This document shows, piece by piece, positions 1 to 8,914 of a stretch of 64,000 bases of DNA (position 1 is the first letter of the stretch; every line of letters starts with the position of its first letter). The translations under genes were made by a program, and so were the position numbers. The notes beneath the pieces were generated by a model. It searched no databases, was not told where the DNA came from, and saw only the letters and a list, made by a program, of their open reading frames with translations. Source of the stretch: JASMTM01 sp046483075 (GTDB lineage: Bacteria; Thermotogota; Thermotogae; Petrotogales; Kosmotogaceae); NCBI GenBank assembly GCA_046483075.1, contig JAWODV010000039.1, positions 62,001-126,000 of the forward strand. The letters are read 5' to 3'.

Positions 1-1953
1 ACTGAACAAAGCTAACATGACAGCACTACCTAGACCTCCAATCAAAAGTCCAGCAACAGCACTTCTACCAAATAGAAAACCTACGATAAAGGGAGTTGCT
101 ATTGCAATGACTCCAGGGAGAAGCATTTTACTAACAGCCCCTTTTGTGGTAATTTCTATACATTTTGTATATTCAGGTACTTCCTCGCCTGTTAAAATTC
201 CTTTATGCTCCTTAAATTGTCGTCTGATCTCCATTATCATTAAATCAGCTGTGTCAGAAACACCTCTTATCAACAATGAAGTGAAAAAGAATGGCAACAT
301 GGCACCTATCAAAGAACCTATAATTGTGTATGGTTCTACCAGATTAATTACAGGATTTGCAACAATATCTTCTGTTGCCTGAGCAGAACTCCAAATATAC
401 GAAACTATTAGAGCAAGCGCTGCAAATGCTGCAGATCCTATGGCAAAACCTTTTCCTATTGCAGCGGTTGTATTTCCAACCGAATCAAGTCTGTCCGTAA
501 TCTTTCTTACCTCGGGAGGTAATTCCGCCATCTCAGCTATTCCTCCAGCGTTATCCGCTATGGGGCCATAACTGTCGACGCTTACTATGTAACCAACAAA
601 AGAAAGCATCCCAAGAGCAGCTATCGCTATACCATAAACTCCAGCAGACCAGTAAGCTCCTAATATTGCCATGGAAAGAACTACTACAGGCCACAGGGTA
701 CTGCCCATACCTAGAGCTAAACCTGATGTTATGTTTATCGCAACACCGCTACGCGTTCTTTCAGCAAGCCTTCTGGTAGGTTTGTAATCATCAGATGTGT
801 AATATTCTGCAAGTTTGCTAATAATTATTCCAGCAATCAATCCACATGCAATGGCCAGGAAGAATCTCCATTTGGATGTAAATTCAGGATTCATAATAAA
901 TGCATCCTTGAACTTATAATTGTCTGGAGCTACTAAACCGATCACAATCGCAGTAGATATAAGAACAAGAGCCCCGGTGAAAATATTGCCAAAGGCAAGC
1001 GATTTTCGTGCATTATCCGATTTTCGGAAACCCACAAACATAACACCAATCATTGATGAAATTGCTCCTACAGCTGCAATAAGAACCGGCAGCAGTATCA
1101 ATCCATAATATTGATCCTTTGACATTCCAAAAACAACTTCACCATTTATTACCTGTTTGTCAGCAAGTTTCATAAATATTGCAAGAATTATAGCTGAAAT
1201 AGTTGAAGCCACATAAGATTCCAGTATGTCAGCACCCAGTCCAGCAACATCACCGACGTTATCACCGACATTGTCTGCAATTGATGCAGGGTTGCGTGGG
1301 TCATCTTCAGCAAGTCCTTCTTCAACCTTTCCAACAAGGTCTGCACTCATATCTGCGGCTTTTGTATACAAACCGCCTCCAACCCTATCAAATAGTGCAA
1401 TTAAACTAGCTCCTAACGAGTAAGAACTAATAACCATTACACTATCAAGAAAGGATATTCTTCCAAAAGCTTTGGAGATACCAGTTATACTTTCATAAAT
1501 GAATAAATCCTGATTAACTAAAAGAACTATCGCAAGTCCTGCCAATGAAAAGCCTGCAACCGCAAGGCCCATCACAGAACCACCTGAAAAGGCTACTCTA
1601 AATGCTTGTGATAAACTACTTTTGGCGCCTTCAGTGACCCTACTGTTGGCTCTGGTAGCGGCATACATTCCAATGACACCTGCCATTTCTGACACAAAAG
1701 CCCCAAATAATAATGCCAGAGGAAATCTAAATGATTGAAATATTACCCCTAAAGCAGCTGCTATAAGAATAGTAACAATAAAAATTTTCCTTGCTTCTTC
1801 GGAAAGAAAAGCAGAAGCTCCCTTCTGGATATATCCAGAAAGTTCTTTCATTCGTTCTGTTCCTTGAGAGAACTTAAAAGTTCTTCTTAACATTATAAAA
1901 GCAAGTATCGTAGAAATAATTCCAGCGATTAGTGGAAAATATAGAGCATTCAC
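1..1953 (-). CDS. hppA: K+-dependent membrane-bound pyrophosphatase (ion pump), 3'-truncated
   Basis: Integral membrane pyrophosphatase that hydrolyses PPi and pumps Na+ and/or H+ across the cytoplasmic membrane. The start is a GTG at 1953 behind the SD AAGGAGGGAG. The window holds 651 codons and the gene runs off the left edge, so I estimate about 70 C-terminal residues are missing (family length about 700-730). The PPi/Mg2+ site is seen as DMSADLVGKVE near residues 201-211, followed by the DNVGDNVGD motif. Near residues 493-501 the sequence reads GNTTAAIGK. Alanine rather than lysine at this place is the known mark of the K+-dependent subfamily, which includes the Thermotoga sodium pump. 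Hydrophobic helices fill the rest. It lies 37 bases downstream of the helicase gene on the same strand. Sodium specificity is inferred. Confidence 0.95.
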   Translation of the reverse strand, partial: MNALYFPLIAGIISTILAFIMLRRTFKFSQGTERMKELSGYIQKGASAFLSEEARKIFIVTILIAAALGVIFQSFRFPLALLFGAFVSEMAGVIGMYAATRANSRVTEGAKSSLSQAFRVAFSGGSVMGLAVAGFSLAGLAIVLLVNQDLFIYESITGISKAFGRISFLDSVMVISSYSLGASLIALFDRVGGGLYTKAADMSADLVGKVEEGLAEDDPRNPASIADNVGDNVGDVAGLGADILESYVASTISAIILAIFMKLADKQVINGEVVFGMSKDQYYGLILLPVLIAAVGAISSMIGVMFVGFRKSDNARKSLAFGNIFTGALVLISTAIVIGLVAPDNYKFKDAFIMNPEFTSKWRFFLAIACGLIAGIIISKLAEYYTSDDYKPTRRLAERTRSGVAINITSGLALGMGSTLWPVVVLSMAILGAYWSAGVYGIAIAALGMLSFVGYIVSVDSYGPIADNAGGIAEMAELPPEVRKITDRLDSVGNTTAAIGKGFAIGSAAFAALALIVSYIWSSAQATEDIVANPVINLVEPYTIIGSLIGAMLPFFFTSLLIRGVSDTADLMIMEIRRQFKEHKGILTGEEVPEYTKCIEITTKGAVSKMLLPGVIAIATPFIVGFLFGRSAVAGLLIGGLGSAVMLALFS

Positions 1954-1990
1954 GTTTTCTCCCTCCTTAGTTATGTTTGTATATATACTA

Positions 1991-3952
1991 TCAGAAATCC
2001 CAGCCTATATCCCATTTCTCTATTACATTATCAGGTAATTTTGATGTAAAATCATGACCTGTTCGAAACACATACTTATTGCCCATCATGGGCCTACTTC
2101 TACCGCCTCTTTGTCTTACTATATACAAAAAATCTCTACATCTTGTTACTGCTACATAAAAAATTCTTTCCTCTTCATCGTAATTTCCCTCCATTATTGC
2201 CATGGCATGGGGGAAATCACCAGGGTTTACTGCAAGGATAAACACTACTTCCCACTCAAGCCCTTTTGCCTGATGCACTGTTGTCAAAACGATGTTATCT
2301 GATCGTTCCCTTTCTTCTCGTTCAATATCGACCTTCTCACTTACAGCAAGGTCTTCCAGCAAAACACCAATATTATCATATCTTTCACTTATATCAATAA
2401 GCCTCTCTACATCAAGTCTTCTTTCTCTTGCATTGGGATACTTTTGATCAAGGTAATCGCCATAATATGTAGCATAGAAATCTTCTATGGGTTTGGTGGG
2501 CCTATCATTAGCATTATTTCTTTCCAGCAAATTTACAATTTTATCAAGTTTATACCTGTTTGATTCAAAGTTACTGATTATTGTATGGGGCTCAACACCA
2601 TCATCAATAGCAGACATTACCGCATTTATAATTTTAAAGGATGTTTTCGTTCCCACACCGGGGAAAAGTCTGAGAAGTCTTCCCCAGGAAAGCTGGTCCC
2701 GTGGATTGTATATTATCTTTAAAAAGGCCAGAATATCTTTAACATGTGCTGTTTCGACAAATTTTGGTCCAGAAAAAAGAATATAGTCGATTTTTCTTTT
2801 GTCAAGCTCCATCTGTAGTTCCATAGAATGATAGTGGGATCTGTATAAAACTGCTATTCTTTCAGGAGGAACTCCATCATTCAAGTGTTCTTCAATTTTT
2901 TGTGCCACGAATGCCGCTTCTTCCAGATTATCCCAGGTTTCTGCAATTACAGGAACAGGTCCGGAATCCCTTACTGCTTTTAACTCTTTTTCTAGCGAGC
3001 TTCCTGGTACGATATTGTTGATGAGTTCGACAATTTCAGGAGTTGAACGATAATTATTTTGAATTTTGAAAATATTTGCATCACCTTTGTTAAGAAAATC
3101 ATAAACATTTTCAAATCTCGCACCACGAAAAGAGTATATAGACTGCGCATCATCTCCAACAACTATAAGGTTATTATGCACACTAGAAAGCATTTCAACC
3201 AGTCTATATTGCACCAGGTTGGTATCCTGAAACTCATCAACAAGAACCCATTGAAATCTCTCAGATTCTTTTTTTAGTATTCCGGGATTGGTTTCATACA
3301 ATTCTGTTGCCTTTATTAATAGATCGTCATAATCAAGAGCATTATGGTCAAGCTTAATTTGTATATAACGTTTCCAGATTTCTTCTATATGATCATATAC
3401 GCCAAGAAATTTTCTGTTTTTTCTAACAACTGATTCTTCGAGGTTTACCATACAATTTATGCAATAAGAAAAAATGGATAGAAGTACTCCAGCACTGGGA
3501 AGAACCGGTGCTTCTTCTTTGCCAATATCTTCCAATAATTGTCCTCTAACATGCTTAATTAAATCCTTTGAATCCTCTCTATCTAGAATAGTAAAATTAT
3601 TATCGATGTTCAGATATTTCGAATATTTCCTTATAAAGTAATTACAAATATGATGGAATGTTCCGCTCAACATTCCTTTAAGGCTTGATCCGCTGGCCTT
3701 ACGAGCTCTATCGATCATTTCCTTAGAAGCTGCTCTGGTAAAGGTAACGAGAAGTATATTTTCCGGTTTTACTCCCTGTGATATTAAATGCGCTATTTTG
3801 AAGGTAATTACCCTTGTTTTTCCTGAACCAGGTCCAGCTACAACAAGACTTCTGCCCTTTGAATTGAGAACAGCATTCAATTGCTCAGAATCAAGCGAAT
3901 TATGCAAGAAATCAGGTATTGAATGTGGTTTTAGCGAATATTTTTTCATCAT
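1991..3952 (-). CDS. UvrD/PcrA/Rep-type superfamily 1 DNA helicase
   Basis: ATP-dependent 3'-5' DNA helicase of 653 residues, acting in repair, recombination-intermediate clearance or replication restart. All SF1A motifs are visible: a Q motif around SEQLNAV (residues 22-28), Walker A GPGSGKT (40-46), Walker B VDEFQDTN, motif III GDDAQSIYSFRGA, a RSTPEI motif IV region, the late motif QAKGLEWEVVF, and VAVTR near the C-terminus. It is a little shorter than PcrA/UvrD (about 720-750), so the C-terminal Tudor-like tail is reduced or absent. The start is ATGATG preceded by GGAGG. The second ATG (3949) has the better spacing. Which of UvrD, PcrA or Rep it corresponds to cannot be decided here. Confidence 0.93.
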   Translation of the reverse strand: MMKKYSLKPHSIPDFLHNSLDSEQLNAVLNSKGRSLVVAGPGSGKTRVITFKIAHLISQGVKPENILLVTFTRAASKEMIDRARKASGSSLKGMLSGTFHHICNYFIRKYSKYLNIDNNFTILDREDSKDLIKHVRGQLLEDIGKEEAPVLPSAGVLLSIFSYCINCMVNLEESVVRKNRKFLGVYDHIEEIWKRYIQIKLDHNALDYDDLLIKATELYETNPGILKKESERFQWVLVDEFQDTNLVQYRLVEMLSSVHNNLIVVGDDAQSIYSFRGARFENVYDFLNKGDANIFKIQNNYRSTPEIVELINNIVPGSSLEKELKAVRDSGPVPVIAETWDNLEEAAFVAQKIEEHLNDGVPPERIAVLYRSHYHSMELQMELDKRKIDYILFSGPKFVETAHVKDILAFLKIIYNPRDQLSWGRLLRLFPGVGTKTSFKIINAVMSAIDDGVEPHTIISNFESNRYKLDKIVNLLERNNANDRPTKPIEDFYATYYGDYLDQKYPNARERRLDVERLIDISERYDNIGVLLEDLAVSEKVDIEREERERSDNIVLTTVHQAKGLEWEVVFILAVNPGDFPHAMAIMEGNYDEEERIFYVAVTRCRDFLYIVRQRGGRSRPMMGNKYVFRTGHDFTSKLPDNVIEKWDIGWDF

Positions 3953-3981
3953 AAACCTCCAATAGTTGATTTTATCATAAA

Positions 3982-4010
3982 TTCTTTTTACTCATTTATT
4001 CTGGTATATT
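3982..4010 (+). promoter_or_regulatory. putative promoter of the K+ channel gene
   Basis: TTCTTT (3982-3987), a 17-base spacer, then TATATT (4005-4010) preceded by TGG, which forms an extended -10. It would give a very short leader ending in the GGGGGTGA ribosome-binding site, consistent with translation starting near 4030. Confidence 0.4.
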
Positions 4011-4029
4011 CTACTTAGGGGGTGAAACA

Positions 4030-5061
4030 ATCAACACAAAAAATACTAATATTACCAGGTCAATTCTTTTAATAATCATTGTATTTATCGTTGGAGTAGT
4101 GGGTTACTCCATTATTCAGGGCTGGGGTCCTCTCCAATCTTTTTTTATGACTATCATTACCATTTCAACTGTAGGCTATGGAACCCCCGAAGACTTATCA
4201 GCGGCAGGTGAAATATTTACCAGCATTTTAATTCTCGCAAGTTTGACTATTGTATTATATGCACTCTCAAATATAACTGCATTTTTTGTTGAAGGTAGAG
4301 TAAACGAGGTTCTCAGGAGGCGAAGATTCTTGAAAAAAATTGAAAAGTTTGAAGGTCATTACATAATTGTTGGTTCTGGCATGCTTGGAAGAAATATATG
4401 CAGGGAGCTTCTTAAGATGGGAGAAAACATTGTTGTTATTGATAACAATGAAGAACTTATAAAACATCTCGAAGAAAGTCAACAACCTGGCAATGGTGAA
4501 GTTGTTTATCTTCTTGGTGACGCAACTAATGAAGAGGTTCTTGATAACGCAGGAGTAAAGAAGGCAAACGGACTAATAACAACACTCCCCAGCGATGCTG
4601 ACAATGTTTTTGTTGTTCTTACAGCAAGAAGCTTAAAAAAGGATTTGAGTATTATTTCAGAAGTAACTAACCCTACCAATATGAAAAAACTGGAATACGC
4701 CGGAGCTAACAGAACAGTTCCACTTCCTGAAATTGGAGCTCATCGAATAGTAAATATGCTTCTAAATCCTGATATAATTGGTTTTCTAGATTCTATAACA
4801 AGATCAGGAGGTCTGGAATTACGATTTGAGAAGATAGATATTCCTGATAGTTTTCCTGAAGAAGGATTAACCCTTGAGAAGATGAAAATTCCTCAAAGAA
4901 CTGGTCTTATAGTAATCGCTGTTTCAGACGGAACTCAAAGCATTTTTAATCCGAGTGCATCAACGATCGTCAAAAAAGGCTATTCAATCATGGTTCTTGG
5001 AGAATACAGTAAAATTGAAAAGCTTAGAAAGCTTATTGACTCAGGCGAATTAACGTCCTGA
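4030..5061 (+). CDS. two-TM potassium channel with RCK (TrkA-N/TrkA-C) domains
   Basis: MthK-like K+ channel or K+ conductance regulator in the cytoplasmic membrane. Read from 4030 it has 343 residues: TM1 at about 11-28, a pore helix, the selectivity filter STVGYG, TM2 at about 60-82, a TrkA-N Rossmann domain beginning IIVGSGMLGRN that should bind NAD(H) or a nucleotide, and a TrkA-C ligand domain at the end. The frame is open from 3970 but holds no ATG, GTG or TTG before a GTG at 4099, and starting there would delete half of TM1. A strong SD (GGGGGTGA, 4018-4025) sits 4 bases before an ATC at 4030, which I take as the start. An ATT at 4051 is a weaker option, and an A-run indel after a GTG at 4022 is another. 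The 3' end overlaps the convergent amidotransferase gene by 12 bases. Confidence 0.85.
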   Translation: MNTKNTNITRSILLIIIVFIVGVVGYSIIQGWGPLQSFFMTIITISTVGYGTPEDLSAAGEIFTSILILASLTIVLYALSNITAFFVEGRVNEVLRRRRFLKKIEKFEGHYIIVGSGMLGRNICRELLKMGENIVVIDNNEELIKHLEESQQPGNGEVVYLLGDATNEEVLDNAGVKKANGLITTLPSDADNVFVVLTARSLKKDLSIISEVTNPTNMKKLEYAGANRTVPLPEIGAHRIVNMLLNPDIIGFLDSITRSGGLELRFEKIDIPDSFPEEGLTLEKMKIPQRTGLIVIAVSDGTQSIFNPSASTIVKKGYSIMVLGEYSKIEKLRKLIDSGELTS

Positions 5062-5730
5062 ATTTGCTTTTTCAAGATATTCAACAAGGGCTATGAAATT
5101 GAAAAATAACATCTTACCGTGGTTAATCTTTTTTCCGTCATCTTTTTCTGGATGAAATTGAAAACCATATACGTATTTATCCTTATGTTTTATTACTTGT
5201 ATCGTTCCATCAGAGTCAGTTGCAAGAAGTTCAAAATCGTCAGGAACATTATCCAGCGCATAAGCATGATTTTCCCATACATTACATTTTTCTGGAATTC
5301 CCGTGAAGATAATATCTTCCTTTACTACGTTTAGGGTATTCCATTTTCGTTCTTCATCATACTTTAAATTTACTCCATAAGCTTTACCAAGTATCTGGGA
5401 TCCAAGACAAATCCCAAGGATCGGTTTACCGGTATTCTTAATAAGTTCTATACCTCTAAGTTCGTCCCCAGTAGAAGCAAAATAATTTAGAAAACTTGAT
5501 CCTCCACCTATGATCAGAGCTGAATAATTTTCCTTTTCTGGAAACTTATTCTTAAAAGTTTTGTAGAGGGTATAAGGTATTTCATTATCCTGAAGAAATT
5601 TTTCCAATGGAGAAAGTTTTTCTCCATAATCAGGATTATTAAGTAGAACTGCCAGTGGCGTTTCAAGTGCAAGCAAAGAATTTAACAGAACGACTAATAC
5701 TATTGCAATTAAAAATAAACTTTTCTTCAT
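5050..5730 (-). CDS. exported class I glutamine amidotransferase-like hydrolase
   Basis: Protein of 226 residues with a hydrophobic N-terminal signal or anchor (MKKSLFLIAIVLVVLLN, residues 1-17, then SLLALETP), followed by a complete class I glutamine amidotransferase (triad GATase) domain. The nucleophile elbow is GICLGSQILG (Cys nucleophile) and the His/Glu pair is in FQFHPEKD. It is closest in appearance to TrpG/GuaA-type amidotransferase domains or the C26 gamma-glutamyl hydrolases, but it has no synthase domain. I chose the ATG at 5730 because GGGGGTG lies 9 bases upstream. A TTG at 5748 would add six residues. Location outside the cytoplasm or in the membrane is inferred from the signal. 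The substrate is unknown and the neighbours give no clue. Confidence 0.8.
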   Translation of the reverse strand: MKKSLFLIAIVLVVLLNSLLALETPLAVLLNNPDYGEKLSPLEKFLQDNEIPYTLYKTFKNKFPEKENYSALIIGGGSSFLNYFASTGDELRGIELIKNTGKPILGICLGSQILGKAYGVNLKYDEERKWNTLNVVKEDIIFTGIPEKCNVWENHAYALDNVPDDFELLATDSDGTIQVIKHKDKYVYGFQFHPEKDDGKKINHGKMLFFNFIALVEYLEKANSGR

Positions 5731-5735
5731 GAATC

Positions 5736-5764
5736 TTGACACCCCCAAACCTTGATGATAAACT
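5736..5764 (+). promoter_or_regulatory. promoter of tRNA-Leu(CAG)
   Basis: A perfect -35 TTGACA (5736-5741), a 17-base spacer and -10 TAAACT (5759-5764) put the transcription start about 7 bases before the tRNA. The -35 lies within the divergent amidotransferase leader. Confidence 0.7.
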
Positions 5765-5777
5765 ATTTATGCCAGTA

Positions 5778-5864
5778 GCCGAGGTGGCGGAATTGGCAGA
5801 CGCGCATGATTCAGGTTCATGTGGGCGCAAGCTTGTGCGGGTTCAAGTCCCGCCCTCGGCACCA
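5778..5864 (+). tRNA. tRNA-Leu (anticodon CAG)
   Basis: 87-base class II tRNA with a long variable arm. The acceptor stem GCCGAGG pairs with CCTCGGC, the discriminator is A and the 3' CCA is encoded. The anticodon stem CATGA/TCATG encloses the loop TTCAGGT, giving anticodon CAG, which reads CUG. Confidence 0.97.
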
Positions 5865-5870
5865 AAAACA

Positions 5871-5906
5871 GGGATAGCAGTAACTGACTATCCCTTTTTA
5901 TTTTTT
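5871..5906 (+). terminator. intrinsic terminator after tRNA-Leu, possibly bidirectional
   Basis: Stem GGGATAG/CTATCCC with a 10-base loop followed by a long T-rich tract. On the other strand the hairpin is followed by TGTTTTT, so it may also end the hutH operon arriving from the right. Confidence 0.85.
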
Positions 5907-5971
5907 GAAACCATTTATTTGCAAAATAATTACCCCAATTTTCTTACTCGCATTAATTATAATCATAAATT

Positions 5972-7459
5972 TTACAAATCTGCCTTTTTTAGAAGAAATT
6001 CAAGTACAATTTCAAAATCTTTGCCATAGCACCTATCTCCTGTATCTTCTGGCAAAATATTTGATAATTCATTAGTTATTTCATTTATTATACTTCCTGA
6101 CTTCATAGGTATCCTGAATTGTATAGCCCTGTAAGAAAGCATCAGCTCTATTGCTATTAACTTTTCCCAGTTTTCGAATATCTTATCCAGTTTTCTGGCT
6201 CCCCAGGCACCCATACTAACATGATCTTCCTGAAATCCCGATGTAGGAATACTATCCGCAGATGCTGGATGTGCTAGTGTTTTGTTTTCAGAAGCCAGTG
6301 CTGCAGCTGTATATTGCCATATCATGTATCCAGAATTCAAACCCTCTGAACCTTTTGTGAGAAAAGCTGGAAAATCATTAAGCTTAGGGTTTACCAGTCT
6401 ATCAATTCTTCTTTCAATCATATTTCCCATATCAGTCAAGGCAATTGACAAAAAATCAAAAACCAACGCTATTGGCTCTCCATGAAAATTACCACAGGAA
6501 ATCACGTCTCCATTTTTGAATATTAGTGGATTATCAGTAGCTGAATTTACTTCTATTTCAAGTGTTTTATATACATGCATTAAAGTATCGTAGAATGCTC
6601 CATATACCTGTGGTATAGCTCGCAACGTATATGGATCCTGAACTCTGTCACAATCCAGATGGGATCTTCTGATTTCGCTGTTTTCGAGCGCTTTTCTTAA
6701 TTCACCGGCTACAATTCTTTGTCCGGTATGACTTCTAACATCATGCACCCTTTTGTCAAAGGGTGATGTGCTCCCTTCAAGGGCATCCACTGATATTGCA
6801 GCGACTTTAATTGCTTCAAAAAACAGATTATATGCCGCATAAGTAACACAGGCACCGATCCCGGCCATGAAAGCAGTTCCGTTTACAAGGCTTAAACCTT
6901 CTTTTGCTTTTAAAGTTAATGGTTCAAGATTATTCATTCTTAAAGATTTTTTTGAATCGATTAATTTACCGTTATAAAATACCTGTCCTTCACCAATTAA
7001 CGATAAAGCAATATGAGATAAAGGAGAAAGATCGCCGCTTGCACCAACAGAACCCTGTGAAGGAACATAGGGACAAATACCTCTGTTTATATACTCAACA
7101 AGTCTTTTTACAATAATCGGTCTTATTCCTGAATAGCCCTTACATAAGCTATTTGCTCTAATTAACATAACGGCTCTTACATATTCAACTTTTAAAGGAT
7201 TCCCCACACCTGCTGCGTGTGATTTAACAATATTTTCCTGGAGAAGTTCAATTTCTTTTTTTTCTACTTTTTTATTCGCAAGAATTCCGAAGCCAGTATT
7301 TACACCATAAATGGTCTTATTTTCAATATCTTTTTCAAGTCGCTCTCTCGTTTTCTTCAGAATAGATAGTGTTTCATTAGCTATATCTACTCTTTCATTC
7401 TTGAATGCGACGTTGTAAACTTCTTTTAATGTTAAGCTATGACCATCTATTATTACCAA
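5972..7459 (-). CDS. hutH: histidine ammonia-lyase
   Basis: Converts L-histidine to urocanate and ammonia, the first step of histidine breakdown, in the cytoplasm. The protein has 495 residues (family about 500-515). The MIO prosthetic group forms from the Ala-Ser-Gly seen in GSVGASGDLSPLSHIA at residues 140-142. The catalytic Tyr lies in YGVNTGFG at 51-58, and a HDVRSHTGQ segment and FHGEPIA are conserved further on. I chose the TTG at 7459 because GGAGGGG lies 5-6 bases upstream and the product begins VIIDGHSLTL as in the family. A longer reading frame runs back into the permease gene but is not needed. It is the last gene of an operon with an amino-acid ABC importer. No hutU, hutI or hutG lies in the window. 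Confidence 0.95.
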   Translation of the reverse strand: MVIIDGHSLTLKEVYNVAFKNERVDIANETLSILKKTRERLEKDIENKTIYGVNTGFGILANKKVEKKEIELLQENIVKSHAAGVGNPLKVEYVRAVMLIRANSLCKGYSGIRPIIVKRLVEYINRGICPYVPSQGSVGASGDLSPLSHIALSLIGEGQVFYNGKLIDSKKSLRMNNLEPLTLKAKEGLSLVNGTAFMAGIGACVTYAAYNLFFEAIKVAAISVDALEGSTSPFDKRVHDVRSHTGQRIVAGELRKALENSEIRRSHLDCDRVQDPYTLRAIPQVYGAFYDTLMHVYKTLEIEVNSATDNPLIFKNGDVISCGNFHGEPIALVFDFLSIALTDMGNMIERRIDRLVNPKLNDFPAFLTKGSEGLNSGYMIWQYTAAALASENKTLAHPASADSIPTSGFQEDHVSMGAWGARKLDKIFENWEKLIAIELMLSYRAIQFRIPMKSGSIINEITNELSNILPEDTGDRCYGKDFEIVLEFLLKKADL

Positions 7460-7475
7460 AAAAGCCCCTCCATTA

Positions 7476-8147
7476 TTATCTAACAGTTTCCAATCCTGGA
7501 ATTCTAAATCTCTTTTCGATTTTTCCAAAGAACCATGTGAACAGAAGTACTACTGCAAGATACATTACTGCAACTATTAAGTAAACATTGAAAAACTGGA
7601 AATTTCTGCTGGCAATAAATTTAGCCTGAGTCATCAACTCAGGAGCACCTACAATATATGCTAATGATGTATACTTCAAAAGATAAATGAATTCGTTAGT
7701 CCATGAAGGGATTACCTTTCTCAAAGCCTGAGGAAGTATTATATTTTTAATCGACTGTAATCGAGTCATTCCTATTGATCTTGCTGCTGTCATCTGGTTG
7801 TTTTCAATTGACTGAATTGAACCTCTCAAATATTCTGCCTGATAAGCGGCACTGTTTATAGTAAAGCCAATTATTGCAGCTGTGAAGGGCGTCAGGTTTA
7901 TGCCGTAAGGAGGAATACCAAAATACAAAATGAATAACTGAACAAGTAACGGCGTACCTCTAATTATCTCAATAAACACCATAACTATAATAGAAAAAGG
8001 CTTCGGTCCATAAACCCTAATCAAAGCCAAAAAAATGCCTATGACAAAACCCATTATTACAGCCAGAAGTGTCATCTGTAGAGTAACACCAAGACCTTCT
8101 ACCAGGACAAACCAATGTTTTACCACAATATTGATAATATCCTGCAC
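7476..8147 (-). CDS. amino-acid ABC transporter permease (His/Glu/Gln/Arg/opine type)
   Basis: Inner-membrane permease of 223 residues with about five transmembrane helices. The EAA coupling loop is seen as AARSIGMTRLQSIKNIILPQALR, which contacts the ATPase, and IEIIRGTPLLVQL is a typical family segment. It starts with GTG overlapping the TAG stop of the ATPase gene by one base, so the two are translationally coupled. The second permease of the set is encoded upstream, so the importer has a heterodimeric membrane part. Cargo is probably histidine, inferred only from the adjoining hutH. Confidence 0.93.
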   Translation of the reverse strand: MQDIINIVVKHWFVLVEGLGVTLQMTLLAVIMGFVIGIFLALIRVYGPKPFSIIVMVFIEIIRGTPLLVQLFILYFGIPPYGINLTPFTAAIIGFTINSAAYQAEYLRGSIQSIENNQMTAARSIGMTRLQSIKNIILPQALRKVIPSWTNEFIYLLKYTSLAYIVGAPELMTQAKFIASRNFQFFNVYLIVAVMYLAVVLLFTWFFGKIEKRFRIPGLETVR

Positions 8148-8914
8148 TACTCTTCACCTTCACCGTACAGCTCGGTTAGCTTAAACAAAAATTCTTTTGT
8201 ACGAGGTACTTTAGGATTCTTGAAAAGCTGTTCTGGTGGGCCTTGCTCAACAATAACACCCTTTTCCATAAAGATGATTTCGTGAGAAACTGTGCGGGCA
8301 AAACCCATTTCATGGGTAACGACTAGCATTGTCATACCACTTTTTGCAAGATCCTTCATTACTCCAAGCACTTCCCCAATTAACTCAGGATCTAATGCTG
8401 AGGTGGGTTCATCAAAGAGTATAATTTCCGGGTCCATGGCAAGCGCTCTTGCTATTCCCACCCTTTGTTTCTGTCCTCCAGATAATTGGGCTGGATATTT
8501 ATTCATCTGATCCTTAAGGCCAACACGAACGAGTTCTTCTTTAGCAATCTTTTTCGCTTCTTTTTTCTTCAATCCCTTTACCTTTGTCAATCCAATCATC
8601 ACATTTTTTAAAGCTGTTAAATGGTTAAACAATCCAAAATCCTGAAATACAAATCCAATTCTCTGTCTTACTTTATTGAGATCATTTACTTTAGTTACAT
8701 CTATATCCCTGAGTAAAATTTCTCCTTCATCAGGTTGAACAAGCATATTAATACATGAAAGAAGTGTGCTTTTACCTGTTCCACTGGGGCCAATTATTAC
8801 CTTTGTTTCCCCCTCTTTAACATCAAAAGTTACATCTTTTAGTACTAAGGTTTTATCAAAGCTTTTCTTAAGATTTTTCACTCTTAACAATATTTCTTGA
8901 TTGCTATCGTTCAT
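8147..8914 (-). CDS. amino-acid ABC transporter ATP-binding protein
   Basis: Cytoplasmic ATPase of a polar amino-acid importer, 255 residues (GlnQ/HisP family about 240-260). Walker A is GPSGTGKST, the Q-loop is FQDFGLF, the signature is LSGGQKQRV, Walker B is ILFDEPTSALDP and the switch histidine is in VVTHEMGF. It overlaps the first permease gene by 4 bases at its start and the second by 1 base at its end, in a binding protein-permease-ATPase-permease-hutH operon. Confidence 0.95.
   Translation of the reverse strand: MNDSNQEILLRVKNLKKSFDKTLVLKDVTFDVKEGETKVIIGPSGTGKSTLLSCINMLVQPDEGEILLRDIDVTKVNDLNKVRQRIGFVFQDFGLFNHLTALKNVMIGLTKVKGLKKKEAKKIAKEELVRVGLKDQMNKYPAQLSGGQKQRVGIARALAMDPEIILFDEPTSALDPELIGEVLGVMKDLAKSGMTMLVVTHEMGFARTVSHEIIFMEKGVIVEQGPPEQLFKNPKVPRTKEFLFKLTELYGEGEE

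Noticed and set aside
17..1423. Plus-strand frames opposite hppA
   Set aside because: Antisense shadows of a well-conserved membrane protein, lacking SD sites and family features.
5736..6029. Open reading frame across tRNA-Leu(CAG)
   Set aside because: It is a translation of the tRNA itself. Secondary structure and encoded CCA show an RNA gene.
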